Part shown: positions 14,501 through 27,575 of the stretch, piece after piece
Position numbering within the stretch: position 1 is the stretch's first letter
Layout of the letters: every line of letters begins with the position of its first letter
Assembly: GCA_963210315.1 (NCBI GenBank)
Contig: OY723241.1
Span: 2,542,001-2,606,000 of the forward strand
Direction of reading: 5' to 3'
Length of the DNA: 64,000 nt
From: Rhynchopus euleeides
Taxonomy: Eukaryota; Euglenozoa; Diplonemea; Diplonemida; Diplonemidae
Translations under genes and position numbers: made by a program
Notes under the pieces: generated by a model
What the model was told of the DNA's origin: nothing
Database searches by the model: none
The model's input: only the letters and a program-made list of their open reading frames with translations

Positions 14501-17500
14501 ACCTTCTCATGTCCACTGGGACCTCTGTGAGCCACCTTCTCATGTCCACTGGGACCTCTGTGAGCCACCCTCTCATGTCCGTGAAGGACCTCTGTGATCC
14601 ACCTTCTCATGTGCACTGGGACCTCTGTGATCCACCTTCTCATGTCCACTGGGACCTCTGTGATCCACCTTCTCATGTCCACTGGGACCTCTGTGATCCA
14701 CCTTCTCATGTCCGCGGGGGACCTCTGTGATCCACCTTCTCATGTCCACTGGGACCTCTGTGATCCACCTTCTCCTGTCCACTGGGACCTCTGTGATCCA
14801 TCCTCTTATGTCCACTGGGACCTCTGTGATCCACCTTCTCATGTCCACTGGGACCTCTGTGATCCACCTTCTCATGTCCACTGGGACCTCTGTGATCCAC
14901 CTTCTCATGTCCGCGGGGGACCTCTGTGATCCACCTTCTCATGTCCACTGGGACCTCTGTGATCCACCTTCTCCTGTCCACTGGGACCTCTGTGATCCAT
15001 CCTCTCATGTCCACTGGGACCTCTGTGATCCACCTTCTCATGTCCACTGGGACCTCTGTGAGCCACCTTCTCATGTCCGTGAAGGACCTCTGTGATCCAC
15101 CTTCTCATGTCCACTGGGACCTCTGTGATCCACCTTCTCATGTCCGCGGGGGACCTCTGTGATCCACCTTCTCATGTCCACTGGGACCTCTGTGATCCAC
15201 CTTCTCCTGTCCACTGGGACCTCTGTGATCCATCCTCTCATGTCCACTGGGACCTCTGTGATCCACCTTCTCATGTCCACTGGGACCTCTGTGAGCCACC
15301 TTCTCATGTCCGCGGGGGACCTCTGTGATCCACCTTCTCCTGTCCACTGGGACCTCTGTGATCCATCCTCTCATGTCCACTGGGACCTCTGTGATCCACC
15401 TTCTCATGTCCACTGGGACCTCTGTGATCCACCTTCTCATGTCCACTGGGACCTCTGTGATCCACCTTCTCATGTCCACTGGGACCTCTGTGAGCCACCT
15501 TCTCATGTCCGTGAAGGACCTCTGTGATCCACCTTCTCATGTCCGCGGGGGACCTCTGTGATCCATCCTCTTATGTCCACTGGGACCTCTGTGATCCACC
15601 TTCTCATGTCCGCGGGGGACCTCTGTGATCCATCCTCTTATGTCCACTGGGACCTCTGTGATCCACCTTCTCATGTCCACTGGGACCTCTGTGAGCCACC
15701 TTCTCACGTCCGTGAAGGACCTCTGTGATCCACTTTCTCCTGTCCACTGGGACCTCTGTGATCCATCTTCTCATGTCCACTGGGACCTCTGTGAGCCACC
15801 TTCTCATGTCCACTGGGACCTCTGTGAGCCACCCTCTCATGTCCGTGAAGGACCTCTGTGATCCACCTTCTCATGTGCACTGGGACCTCTGTGATCCACC
15901 TTCTCATGTCCACTGGGACCTCTGTGATCCACCTTCTCATGTCCACTGGGACCTCTGTGATCCACCTTCTCATGTCCACTGGGACCTCTGTGATCCATCC
16001 TCTCATGTCCACTGGGACCTCTGTGATCCACCTTCTCATGTCCACTGGGACCTCTGTGATCCACCTTCTCCTGTCCACTGGGACCTCTGTGATCCATCCT
16101 CTCATGTCCACTGGGACCTCTGTGATCCACCTTCTCATGTCCGCGGGGGACCTCTGTGAACCATCCTCTCATGTCCACTGGGACCTCTGTGATCCACCTT
16201 CTCATGTCCGCGGGGGACCTCTGTGATCCACCTTCTCATGTCCACTGGGACCTCTGTGATCCACCTTCTCCTGTCCACTGGGACCTCTGTGATCCATCCT
16301 CTCATGTCCACTGGGACCTCTGTGATCCACCTTCTCATGTCCACTGGGACCTGTGTGATCCACCTTCTCATGTCCACTGGGACCTCTGTGAGCCACCTTC
16401 TCATGTCCACTGGGACCTCTGTGAGCCACCCTCTCATGTCCGTGAAGGACCTCTGTGATCCACCTTCTCATGTCCGCGGGGGACCTCTGTGATCCACCTT
16501 CTCATGTCCACTGGGACCTCTGTGATCCACCTTCTCATGTCCACTGGGACCTCTGTGAGCCACCTTCTCATGTCCGCGGGGGACCTCTGTGATCCACCTT
16601 CTCATGTCCACTGGGACCTCTGTGATCCAGCTTCTCATGTCCGCGGGGGACCTCTGTGATCCACCTTCTCATGTCCACTGGGACCTCTGTGATCCACCTT
16701 CTCATGTCCACTGGGACCTCTGTGATCCACCTTCTCATGTCCGCGGGGGACCTCTGTGATCCACCTTCTCATGTCCACTGGGACCTCTGTGATCCAGCTT
16801 CTCATGTCCGCGGGGGACCTCTGTGATCCACCTTCTCATGTCCACTGGGACCTCTGTGATCCACCTTCTCATGTCCACTGGGACCTCTGTGAGCCACCTT
16901 CTCATGTCCGTGAAGGACCTCTGTGATCCACCTTCTCCTGTCCACTGGGACCTCTGTGATCCATCCTCTCATGTCCACTGGGACCTCTGTGATCCACCTT
17001 CTCATGTCCACTGGGACCTCTGTGATCCACCTTCTCATGTCCACTGGGACCTCTGTGAGCCACCTTCTCATGTCCGTGAAGGACCTCTGTGATCCACCTT
17101 CTCATGTCCGCGGGGGACCTCTGTGATCCACCTTCTCATGTCCACTGGGACCTCTGTGATCCACCTTCTCATGTCCACTGGGACCTCTGTGATCCACCTT
17201 CTCATGTCCGCGGGGGACCTCTGTGATCCACCTTCTCATGTCCACTGGGACCTCTGTGATCCACCTTCTCCTGTCCACTGGGACCTCTGTGATCCATCCT
17301 CTCATGTCCACTGCGACCTCTGTGATCCACCTTCTCATGTCCACTGGGACCTCTGTGACCCACCTTCTCATGTCCGTGAAGGACCTCTGTGATCCACCTT
17401 CTCCTGTCCACTGGGACCTCTGTGATCCATCCTCTCATGTCCACTGGGACCTCTGTGATCCACCTTCTCATGTCCACTGGGACCTCTGTGAGCCACCTTC

Positions 17501-20500
17501 TCATCTCCGCGGGGGACCTCTGTGATCCACCTTCTCCTGTCCACTGGGACCTCTGTGATCCATCCTCTCATGTCCACTGGGACCTCTGTGATCCACCTTC
17601 TCATGTCCACTGGGACCTCTGTGATCCACCTTCTCATGTCCACTGGGACCTCTGTGATCCACCTTCTCATGTCCACTGGGACCTCTGTGAGCCACCTTCT
17701 CATGTCCGTGAAGGACCTCTGTGATCCACCTTCTCATGTCCGCGGGGGACCTCTGTGATCCATCCTCTTATGTCCACTGGGACCTCTGTGATCCACCTTC
17801 TCATGTCCGCGGGGGACCTCTGTGATCCACTTTCTCGTGTCCACTGGGACCTCTGTGAGCCACCTTCTCATGTCCGTGAAGGACCTCTGTGATCCACCTT
17901 CTCCTGTCCACTGGGACCTCTGTGATCCACCTTCTCATGTCCACTGGGACCTCTGTGAGCCACCTTCTCATGTCCACTGGGACCTCTGTGAGCCACCCTC
18001 TCATGTCCGTGAAGGACCTCTGTGATCCACCTTCTCATGTGCACTGGGACCTCTGTGATCCACCTTCTCATGTCCACTGGGACCTCTGTGATCCACCTTC
18101 TCATGTCCACTGGGACCTCTGTGATCCACCTTCTCATGTCCACTGGGACCTCTGTGATCCACCTTCTCATGTCCGCGGGGGACCTCTGTGATCCACCTTC
18201 TCATGTCCACTGGGACCTCTGTGATCCACCTTCTCCTGTCCACTGGGACCTCTGTGATCCATCCTCTTATGTCCACTGGGACCTCTGTGATCCACCTTCT
18301 CATGTCCACTGGGACCTCTGTGATCCACCTTCTCATGTCCACTGGGACCTCTGTGATCCACCTTCTCATGTCCGCGGGGGACCTCTGTGATCCACCTTCT
18401 CATGTCCACTGGGACCTCTGTGATCCACCTTCTCCTGTCCACTGGGACCTCTGTGATCCATCCTCTCATGTCCACTGGGACCTCTGTGATCCACCTTCTC
18501 ATGTCCACTGGGACCTCTGTGAGCCACCTTCTCATGTCCGTGAAGGACCTCTGTGATCCACCTTCTCATGTCCACTGGGACCTCTGTGATCCACCTTCTC
18601 CTGTCCACTGGGACCTCTGTGATCCATCCTCTCATGTCCACTGCGACCTCTGTGATCCACCTTCTCATGTCCACTGGGACCTCTGTGACCCACCTTCTCA
18701 TGTCCGTGAAGGACCTCTGTGATCCACCTTCTCCTGTCCACTGGGACCTCTGTGATCCATCCTCTCATGTCCACTGGGACCTCTGTGATCCACCTTCTCA
18801 TGTCCACTGGGACCTCTGTGAGCCACCTTCTCATCTCCGCGGGGGACCTCTGTGATCCACCTTCTCCTGTCCACTGGGACCTCTGTGATCCATCCTCTCA
18901 TGTCCACTGGGACCTCTGTGATCCACCTTCTCATGTCCACTGGGACCTCTGTGATCCACCTTCTCATGTCCACTGGGACCTCTGTGATCCACCTTCTCAT
19001 GTCCACTGGGACCTCTGTGAGCCACCTTCTCATGTCCGTGAAGGACCTCTGTGATCCACCTTCTCATGTCCGCGGGGGACCTCTGTGATCCATCCTCTTA
19101 TGTCCACTGGGACCTCTGTGATCCACCTTCTCATGTCCGCGGGGGACCTCTGTGATCCACTTTCTCGTGTCCACTGGGACCTCTGTGAGCCACCTTCTCA
19201 TGTCCGTGAAGGACCTCTGTGATCCACCTTCTCCTGTCCACTGGGACCTCTGTGATCCACCTTCTCATGTCCACTGGGACCTCTGTGAGCCACCTTCTCA
19301 TGTCCACTGGGACCTCTGTGAGCCACCCTCTCATGTCCGTGAAGGACCTCTGTGATCCACCTTCTCATGTGCACTGGGACCTCTGTGATCCACCTTCTCA
19401 TGTCCACTGGGACCTCTGTGATCCACCTTCTCATGTCCACTGGGACCTCTGTGATCCACCTTCTCATGTCCGCGGGGGACCTCTGTGATCCACCTTCTCA
19501 TGTCCACTGGGACCTCTGTGATCCACCTTCTCCTGTCCACTGGGACCTCTGTGATCCATCCTCTTATGTCCACTGGGACCTCTGTGATCCACCTTCTCAT
19601 GTCCACTGGGACCTCTGTGATCCACCTTCTCATGTCCACTGGGACCTCTGTGATCCACCTTCTCATGTCCGCGGGGGACCTCTGTGATCCACCTTCTCAT
19701 GTCCACTGGGACCTCTGTGATCCACCTTCTCCTGTCCACTGGGACCTCTGTGATCCATCCTCTCATGTCCACTGGGACCTCTGTGATCCACCTTCTCATG
19801 TCCACTGGGACCTCTGTGAGCCACCTTCTCATGTCCGTGAAGGACCTCTGTGATCCACCTTCTCATGTCCACTGGGACCTCTGTGATCCACCTTCTCATG
19901 TCCGCGGGGGACCTCTGTGATCCACCTTCTCATGTCCACTGGGACCTCTGTGATCCACCTTCTCCTGTCCACTGGGACCTCTGTGATCCATCCTCTCATG
20001 TCCACTGGGACCTCTGTGATCCACCTTCTCATGTCCACTGGGACCTCTGTGAGCCACCTTCTCATGTCCGCGGGGGACCTCTGTGATCCACCTTCTCCTG
20101 TCCACTGGGACCTCTGTGATCCATCCTCTCATGTCCACTGGGACCTCTGTGATCCACCTTCTCATGTCCACTGGGACCTCTGTGATCCACCTTCTCATGT
20201 CCACTGGGACCTCTGTGATCCACCTTCTCATGTCCACTGGGACCTCTGTGAGCCACCTTCTCATGTCCGTGAAGGACCTCTGTGATCCACCTTCTCATGT
20301 CCGCGGGGGACCTCTGTGATCCATCCTCTTATGTCCACTGGGACCTCTGTGATCCACCTTCTCATGTCCGCGGGGGACCTCTGTGATCCATCCTCTTATG
20401 TCCACTGGGACCTCTGTGATCCACCTTCTCATGTCCACTGGGACCTCTGTGAGCCACCTTCTCACGTCCGTGAAGGACCTCTGTGATCCACTTTCTCCTG

Positions 20501-21040
20501 TCCACTGGGACCTCTGTGATCCATCTTCTCATGTCCACTGGGACCTCTGTGAGCCACCTTCTCATGTCCACTGGGACCTCTGTGAGCCACCCTCTCATGT
20601 CCGTGAAGGACCTCTGTGATCCACCTTCTCATGTGCACTGGGACCTCTGTGATCCACCTTCTCATGTCCACTGGGACCTCTGTGATCCACCTTCTCATGT
20701 CCACTGGGACCTCTGTGATCCACCTTCTCATGTCCACTGGGACCTCTGTGATCCATCCTCTCATGTCCACTGGGACCTCTGTGATCCACCTTCTCATGTC
20801 CACTGGGACCTCTGTGATCCACCTTCTCCTGTCCACTGGGACCTCTGTGATCCATCCTCTCATGTCCACTGGGACCTCTGTGATCCACCTTCTCATGTCC
20901 GCGGGGGACCTCTGTGAACCATCCTCTCATGTCCACTGGGACCTCTGTGATCCACCTTCTCATGTCCGCGGGGGACCTCTGTGATCCACCTTCTCATGTC
21001 CACTGGGACCTCTGTGATCCACCTTCTCCTGTCCACTGGG
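11520..21040. repeat. Two tandem 4758 bp higher-order repeat units in the minisatellite
   Basis: The order of unit variants from about 11520 recurs 4758 bp later. Rare markers prove the register: a unit with TTCTCACGTCC at 15704 reappears at 20462, and the CTCATCTCC unit at 12743 reappears at 17501. The boundaries are estimates, because the flanking units are also near-identical. Confidence 0.85.
12444..15070. repeat. Nested tandem repeat of about 1330 bp
   Basis: Within the first 4758 bp block, the variant string at 12444-13740 recurs at 13774-15070. The offset is 1330 bp, falling to 1297 bp after one 33 bp unit is lost in the second copy. The same pair is carried in the second 4758 bp block (17202 and 18532), so the 1330 bp duplication came first. 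Confidence 0.8.
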
Positions 21041-21359
21041 ACCTCTGTGATCCATCCTCTCATGTCCACTGGGACCTCTGTGATCCACCTTCTCATGTCC
21101 ACTGGGACCTCTGTGATCCATCCTCTCATGTCCACTGGGACCTCTGTGATCCACCTTCTCATGTCCGCGGGGGACCTCTGTGATCCACCTTCTCATGTCC
21201 ACTGGGACCTCTGTGAGCCACCTTCTCATGTCCGTGAAGGACCTCTGTGATCCACCTTCTCATGTCCACTGGGACCTCTGTGATCCACCTTCTCATGTCC
21301 GCGGGGGACCTCTGTGATCCACCTTCTCATGTCCACTGGGACCTCTGTGAGCCACCTTC

Positions 21360-24300
21360 TCATGTCCGTGAAGGACCTCTGTGATCCACCTTCTCCTGTC
21401 CACTGGGACCTCTGTGATCCACCTTCTCCTGTCCACTGGGACCTCTGTGAGCCACCCTCTCATGTCCGTGAAGGACCTCTGTGATCCACCTTCTCATGTC
21501 CACTGGGACCTCTGTGATCCATCCTCTCATGTCCACTGGGACCTCTGTGATCCACCTTCTCATGTGCACTGGGACCGCTGTGAGCCACCTTCTCATGTCC
21601 GTGAAGGACCTCTGTGATCCACCTTCTCGTGTCCACTGGGAACTCTGTGATCCATCCTCTCATGTCCACTGGGACCTCTGTGATCCACCTTCTCATGTCC
21701 ACTGGGACCTCTGTGATCCACCTTCTCATGTCCACTGGGACCTCTGTGATCCATCCACTCATGTCCACTGGGACCTCTGTGAGCCACCTTCTCATGTCCA
21801 CTGGGACCTCTGTGATCCACCTTCTCCTGTCCACTGGGACCTCTGTGATCCATCCTCTCATGTCCACTGGGACCTCTGTGATCCACCTTCTCATGTCCAC
21901 TGGGACGTCTGTGAGCCACCTTCTCATGTCCGCGTGGGACCTCTGTGATCCATCCTCTCATGTCCACTGGGAACTCTGTGAGCCACTTTCTCATGTCCGC
22001 GGGGGACCTCTGTGAACCATCCTCTCATGTCCACTGGGACCTCTGTGATCCACCTTCTCATGTCCGCGGGGGACCTCTGTGATCCATCCTCTCATGTCCA
22101 CTGGGACCTCTGTGATCCACCTTCTCATGTCCACTGGGACCTCTGTGAGCCACCTTCTCATGTCCGCGGGGGACCTCTGTGATCCATCCTCTCATGTCCA
22201 CTGCGACCTCTGTGATCCACCTTCTCATGTCCACTGGGACCTCTGTGATCCACCTTCTCATGTCCACTGGGACCTCTGTGATCCATCCACTCATGTCCAC
22301 TGGGACCTCTGTGAGCCACCTTCTCATGTCCGCGGGGGACCTCTGTGATCCATCCTCTCATGTCCACTGGGACCTCTGTGATCCACCTTCTCATGTCCAC
22401 TGGGACCTCTGTGATCCATCCACTCATGTCCACTGGGACCTCTGTGAGCCACCTTCTTATGTCCGCGGGGGACCTCTGTGATCCATCCTCTCATGTCCAC
22501 TGGGACCTCTGTGATCCACCTTCTCATGTCCACTGGGACCTCTGTGATCCACCTTCTCATGTCCACTGGGACCTCTGTGATCCACCTTCTCATGACCGCT
22601 GGGACCTCTGTGAGCCACCTTCTCATGTCCGTGAAGGACCTCTGTGATCCACCTTCTCATGTCCGCGGGGGACCTCTGTGATCCATCCTCTTATGTCCAC
22701 TGGGACCTCTGTGATCCACCTTCTCATGTCCGCGGGGGACCTCTGTGATCCATCCTCTTATGTCCACTGGGACCTCTGTGATCCACCTTCTCATGTCCAC
22801 TGGGACCTCTGTGAGCCACCTTCTCATGTCCGTGAAGGACCTCTGTGATCCACTTTCTCCTGTCCACTGGGACCTCTGTGATCCACCTTCTCATGTCCAC
22901 TGGGACCTCTGTGAGCCACCTTCTCATGTCCACTGGGACCTCTGTGAGCCACCCTCTCATGTCCGTGAAGGACCTCTGTGATCCACCTTCTCATGTGCAC
23001 TGGGACCTCTGTGATCCACCTTCTCATGTCCACTGGGACCTCTGTGATGCACCTTCTCATGTCCACTGGGACCTCTGTGATCCACCTTCTCATGTCCACT
23101 GGGACCTCTGTGATCCATCCTCTCATGTCCACTGGGACCTCTGTGATCCACCTTCTCATGTCCACTGGGACCTCTGTGATCCACCTTCTCCTGTCCACTG
23201 GGACCTCTGTGATCCATCCTCTCATGTCCACTGGGACCTCTGTGATCCACCTTCTCATGTCCACTGGGACGTCTGTGAGCCACCTTCTCATGTCCGCGTG
23301 GGACCTCTGTGATCCATCCTCTCATGTCCACTGGGAACTCTGTGAGCCACTTTCTCATGTCCGCGGGGGACCTCTGTGAACCATCCTCTCATGTCCACTG
23401 GGACCTCTGTGATCCACCTTCTCATGTCCGCGGGGGACCTCTGTGGTCCATCCTCTCATGTCCACTGGGACCTCTGTGAGCCACCTTCTCATGTCCGTGA
23501 GGGACCTCTGTGATCCACCTTCTCCTGTCCACTGGGACCTCTGTGATCCATCTTCTCATGTCCACTGGGACCTCTGTGATCCACCTTCTCATGTCCACTG
23601 GGACCTCTGTGATCCATCCTCTCATGTCCACTGGGACCTCTGTGATCCACCTTCTCATGTCCGCGGGGGACCTCTGTGATCCACCTTCTCATGTCCACTG
23701 GGACCTCTGTGAGCCACCTTCTCATGTCCGTGAAGGACCTCTGTGATCCACCTTCTCATGTCCACTGGGACCTCTGTGATCCACCTTCTCATGTCCGCGG
23801 GGGACCTCTGTGATCCACCTTCTCATGTCCACTGGGACCTCTGTGAGCCACCTTCTCATGTCCGTGAAGGACCTCTGTGATCCACCTTCTCCTGTCCACT
23901 GGGACCTCTGTGATCCACCTTCTCCTGTCCACTGGGACCTCTGTGAGCCACCCTCTCATGTCCGTGAAGGACCTCTGTGATCCACCTTCTCATGTCCACT
24001 GGGACCTCTGTGATCCATCCTCTCATGTCCACTGGGACCTCTGTGATCCACCTTCTCATGTCCACTGGGACCTCTGTGAGCCACCTTCTCATGTCCGTGA
24101 AGGACCTCTGTGATCCACCTTCTCGTGTCCACTGGGAACTCTGTGATCCATCCTCTCATGTCCACTGGGACCTCTGTGATCCACCTTCTCATGTCCACTG
24201 GGACCTCTGTGATCCACCTTCTCATGTCCACTGGGACCTCTGTGATCCATCCACTCATGTCCACTGGGACCTCTGTGAGCCACCTTCTCATGTCCACTGG

Positions 24301-24960
24301 GACCTCTGTGATCCACCTTCTCCTGTCCACTGGGACCTCTGTGATCCATCCTCTCATGTCCACTGGGACCTCTGTGATCCACCTTCTCATGTCCACTGGG
24401 ACGTCTGTGAGCCACCTTCTCATGTCCGCGTGGGACCTCTGTGATCCATCCTCTCATGTCCACTGGGAACTCTGTGAGCCACTTTCTCATGTCCGCGGGG
24501 GACCTCTGTGAACCATCCTCTCATGTCCACTGGGACCTCTGTGATCCACCTTCTCATGTCCGCGGGGGACCTCTGTGATCCATCCTCTCATGTCCACTGC
24601 GACCTCTGTGATCCACCTTCTCATGTCCACTGGGACCTCTGTGAGCCACCTTCTCATGTCCGCGGGGGACCTCTGTGATCCATCCTCTCATGTCCACTGG
24701 GACCTCTGTGATCCACCTTCTCATGTCCACTGGGACCTCTGTGATCCACCTTCTCATGTCCACTGGGACCTCTGTGATCCATCCACTCATGTCCACTGGG
24801 ACCTCTGTGAGCCACCTTCTCATGTCCGCGGGGGACCTCTGTGATCCATCCTCTCATGTCCACTGGGACCTCTGTGATCCACCTTCTCATGTCCACTGGG
24901 ACCTCTGTGATCCATCCACTCATGTCCACTGGGACCTCTGTGAGCCACCTTCTTATGTCC
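21360..24960. repeat. 2496 bp period duplication at the right of the array
   Basis: The variant string at 21360-22460 recurs at 23856-24960 with a constant offset of 2496 bp. It includes the rare units with CATCCACTCATGTCC and GGAACTCTG. The intervening stretch resembles the block around 20362-20900. Confidence 0.8.
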
Positions 24961-25288
24961 GCGGGGGACCTCTGTGATCCATCCTCTCATGTCCACTGGG
25001 ACCTCTGTGATTCACCTTCTCATGTCCACTGGGACCTCTGTGATCCACCTTCTCATGTCCACTGGGACCTCTGTCAGCCACCTTCTCATGTCCGTGAAGG
25101 ACCTCAGTGAGCCACCTTCTCATGTCCGCGGGGGACCTGTGTGATCCATCCTCTCATGTCCACTGGGACCTCTGTGAGCCACCTTCTCATGTACGCGGGG
25201 GACCTCTGTGATCCACCTTCTCATGTCCACTGGGACCTCTGTGATCCATCCTCTCATGTCCGTGGTGGCCCTCTGATGTATCCTCTGA

Positions 25289-25910
25289 TTGCGACTACGA
25301 CCCCTTTTCGTAGTTGTCTCCGCGACGGTGTTGCTCATCCCCTACCGGTTTGGTATGATTTGCATCCGCATCTGTCTCTTTGCCACCACTCTGCCACTTC
25401 CTGCAGGTTACTTACTGATCGAGAGGGTGACTCCGTGCTTCTCAGGATCACGCGTATAGCTGGGCCACGCTGTTGGTCTTGTTCTCTGTGTTTATGCATC
25501 CCTCGTCGAAACTGAGGACGACGATGGTGGTGGTTCCTCGTGTCACTGTTTCCCGTCTCTGGCTCTTACTTCCTGTCTCTGTGTTTACAGGAGACCTCAC
25601 AGTGTGTTTCAGGAAACGGCGTGATGACACAAGTCAGCGTGGTCGCGGCGATCATGTCGCCGCCCAGTAGAAACTGTTCTCTAGCCGCATTGGCCGTGAG
25701 GTTTCCAGCAGATACATGTCTTCTCTGAAGAACTCTTCCACCTTGGGGTGCCCTCAGGTGGGCTCAGGCACGCGCTGCTGTCTTCATGCGATTGAAGTGT
25801 TATTCTTGTTTTGTTTGTGCACGTTCTCGCTGTATCATCACGTGTTTACCGCAGCCTGTGTGCCCTGCCGTTTGAATGATCCCTACACCCAACACCAGAC
25901 AGGCAGCACG
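25289..25910. other. Non-coding stretch between minisatellite and phosphatase gene
   Basis: No convincing coding frame is seen. A small inverted repeat (ACTACGA and TCGTAGT around CCCCTT) lies near 25293-25314. An open frame continuous with the phosphatase begins at 25716, but its 65 extra codons look like leader sequence. The phosphatase promoter should lie here, but no core element could be picked out. Confidence 0.4.
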
Positions 25911-27575
25911 ATGCGGGTTTCTGGGATGCTGGCGGTGGTTGCGGTGTGTGCTGGTGTGTCTGCCCAGATTGAGCAGGTCCACACTGGGCTGGGCCTGAAG
26001 GAGGATGTGCTGACCGTTGCCTGGGCAACCCAGAAGTCTGGGGGGGACTCCTATGTGATGTACGGGCTCTCTGCTGACGCCCTGACGTCGAAGGCGGCCG
26101 GGGACTCTCGTGTCTTCACGGCCGACAAGGGGCGCACGTGGTTCACACACGTCGCCAACATGACTGGGCTGCGGACCAACACGCAGTACTACTACAAGGT
26201 GACCGACAGCAACGGGGCGTCGCAGGTGTTTGACGTGATGAACAGGCGCCAGCGTGACTCCACCACTGACCCGTACCGCCACATCATCCTGGGAGACCTG
26301 GGTGCCGCCTGTGGGTTCTCTGTGTGCACGGCATGCACGCAGGCGTCGAACTACTGCAACGCGACGACGTGCCAGCAGAACACCACTGTCGGGCTCATCA
26401 GCGAGACTGCGACTGCTGACATGTTCCTGCATGTGGGTGACTTTGCTTACGACCTGGGGACTGAGAACGGGGTTGTGGGTGACATCTTCATGAACAACAT
26501 CGAGCAGATTGCGGCACGCAACGTGTACATGGTGAGCCACGGGAACCACGAGGACAGCGCAGAGAATCTGGCCCACTACATCGAGCGTTTCCGCAGCATG
26601 CCCATCAACGCCGACCCTCTGTACTTCAACACCGTCAACGGGGACGCACCCAACTCGCTGTACTTCTCGTGGGACCACGCCCTGGTGCACTACGTCTCGA
26701 TCTCGACGGAGCTGTTCTTCAGTGTGAAGGACAAGAACACCAACGCCACGACGCAGCTCGACTGGCTGAAGAAGGACCTGGCGAAGGCGAACGCCAACCG
26801 CGAGAAGGTGCCGTGGGTGATCGTGGAGGGGCACCGCAGCATGTACTGCACGTGCGACGGGGACTGCATCGGTGACGCTGAGGTGCTGCGCAAGGCCATG
26901 GAGGACATCATGTTCGACTACGGTGTTGATTTCTTCATCAACGGGCACGAGCACAACTACGAGCGCACCTACCCGCTGTACCAGAACAAGTCCGACAGGT
27001 CGAACGTGAACCCGCGCGCACCCATCTACGTGGTGTCTGGTGCCGCAGGCTCGCACGAGCTGCACGAGCCGTTCACGCTGCCGCAGCCCCAGTGGTCTGC
27101 CTACCGCTCCAACACCTTCTCGTACTCCAGGCTGCTGGTGCACAACTACACCCACTTGCACTGGCAGCAGGTGCAGACGGACCCGACGCTGTTCCCGATG
27201 TCGGACTACGGGCGTGTGATCGACGACTTCTGGGTGGTGCAGGACAGGCACGGCCCCTTCAACAAGTCGGAGGCACCCACCGCCCCTGCTGGCGAGCACT
27301 GCCACGACAGCAAGTGCGAGTCGCACGACCACTGGGAGCCGCTGCTGGACATCGAGAAGCAGGAGGGGGAGTCGCTGGTCGGCGCCATCGCACGCTTCCG
27401 CAGCGAGCAGGGCGAGCAGGCCTGGATGGCGAAGCTGCGCGGCCTGATGGCGCACACCCGCGACAGCGAGGCCGCACGCCGCAACGTCGTCTGGGAGTAC
27501 GTCCGTGGCGATGGGAACAGCGACAGCGCCTGGCGCCAGGACACGCAGTTCAAGTGGAAGGGTGGCCAGGCTTGA
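25911..27575 (+). CDS. Secreted purple acid phosphatase (metallophosphoesterase)
   Basis: A 554-residue protein of the dinuclear-metal purple acid phosphatase family, which hydrolyses phosphomonoesters. All five signature blocks are present: GDLG (128-131), GDFAYD (176-181), GNHE (211-214), EGHR (His 308) and GHEH (345-348). Start choice: the frame is open from 25716, but the ATG at 25911 gives a good signal peptide (MRVSGMLAVVAVCAGVSA) followed by a fibronectin-like region (WATQ, NMTGL) typical of the family. Several N-glycosylation sequons (NMT, NTT, NKS, NYT) fit secretion or a vacuole or surface location. The C-terminus carries a charged extension of about 90 residues after the catalytic domain. 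No intron is apparent. Codons strongly favour G or C at the third base, which also keeps the antisense frame open. The physiological substrate is unknown. Confidence 0.93.
   Translation: MRVSGMLAVVAVCAGVSAQIEQVHTGLGLKEDVLTVAWATQKSGGDSYVMYGLSADALTSKAAGDSRVFTADKGRTWFTHVANMTGLRTNTQYYYKVTDSNGASQVFDVMNRRQRDSTTDPYRHIILGDLGAACGFSVCTACTQASNYCNATTCQQNTTVGLISETATADMFLHVGDFAYDLGTENGVVGDIFMNNIEQIAARNVYMVSHGNHEDSAENLAHYIERFRSMPINADPLYFNTVNGDAPNSLYFSWDHALVHYVSISTELFFSVKDKNTNATTQLDWLKKDLAKANANREKVPWVIVEGHRSMYCTCDGDCIGDAEVLRKAMEDIMFDYGVDFFINGHEHNYERTYPLYQNKSDRSNVNPRAPIYVVSGAAGSHELHEPFTLPQPQWSAYRSNTFSYSRLLVHNYTHLHWQQVQTDPTLFPMSDYGRVIDDFWVVQDRHGPFNKSEAPTAPAGEHCHDSKCESHDHWEPLLDIEKQEGESLVGAIARFRSEQGEQAWMAKLRGLMAHTRDSEAARRNVVWEYVRGDGNSDSAWRQDTQFKWKGGQA

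Larger units (their letters stand above)
190..25288. repeat. 25 kb minisatellite array of 33/34 bp units
   Basis: The array is built from a unit of the form GACCTCTGTGATCCACC-TTCTCATGTCC plus a variable end. Three ends recur: ACTGG (33 bp unit), GTGAAG (34 bp) and GCGGGG (34 bp). Internal variants include GTGAGCC for GTGATCC, CCATCC or CCACCC for CCACCT, and TCCTGTCC for TCATGTCC. Dividing length by unit gives roughly 750 units. The 33 bp units keep a reading frame open on both strands, while each 34 bp unit shifts it, so the open frames are chopped into pieces of 67-155 codons. I therefore treat these frames as non-coding. The array ends in degenerate units near 25289. Confidence 0.97.

Noticed and set aside
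190..25288. CRISPR-like array
   Set aside because: There are no unique spacers; the whole 33/34 bp unit repeats, and the context is eukaryotic.
44..25515. Dozens of open frames of 60-155 codons on both strands encoding repeated STGTSVIHLL or GPSGHEKVDHR motifs
   Set aside because: They are translations of the minisatellite unit. They overlap each other on both strands, start at the ATG inside each unit, and break at every 34 bp unit.
25800..27455. 551-codon open frame antisense to the phosphatase
   Set aside because: It mirrors a strongly GC3-biased real gene and has low-complexity Val/Leu/Arg content.
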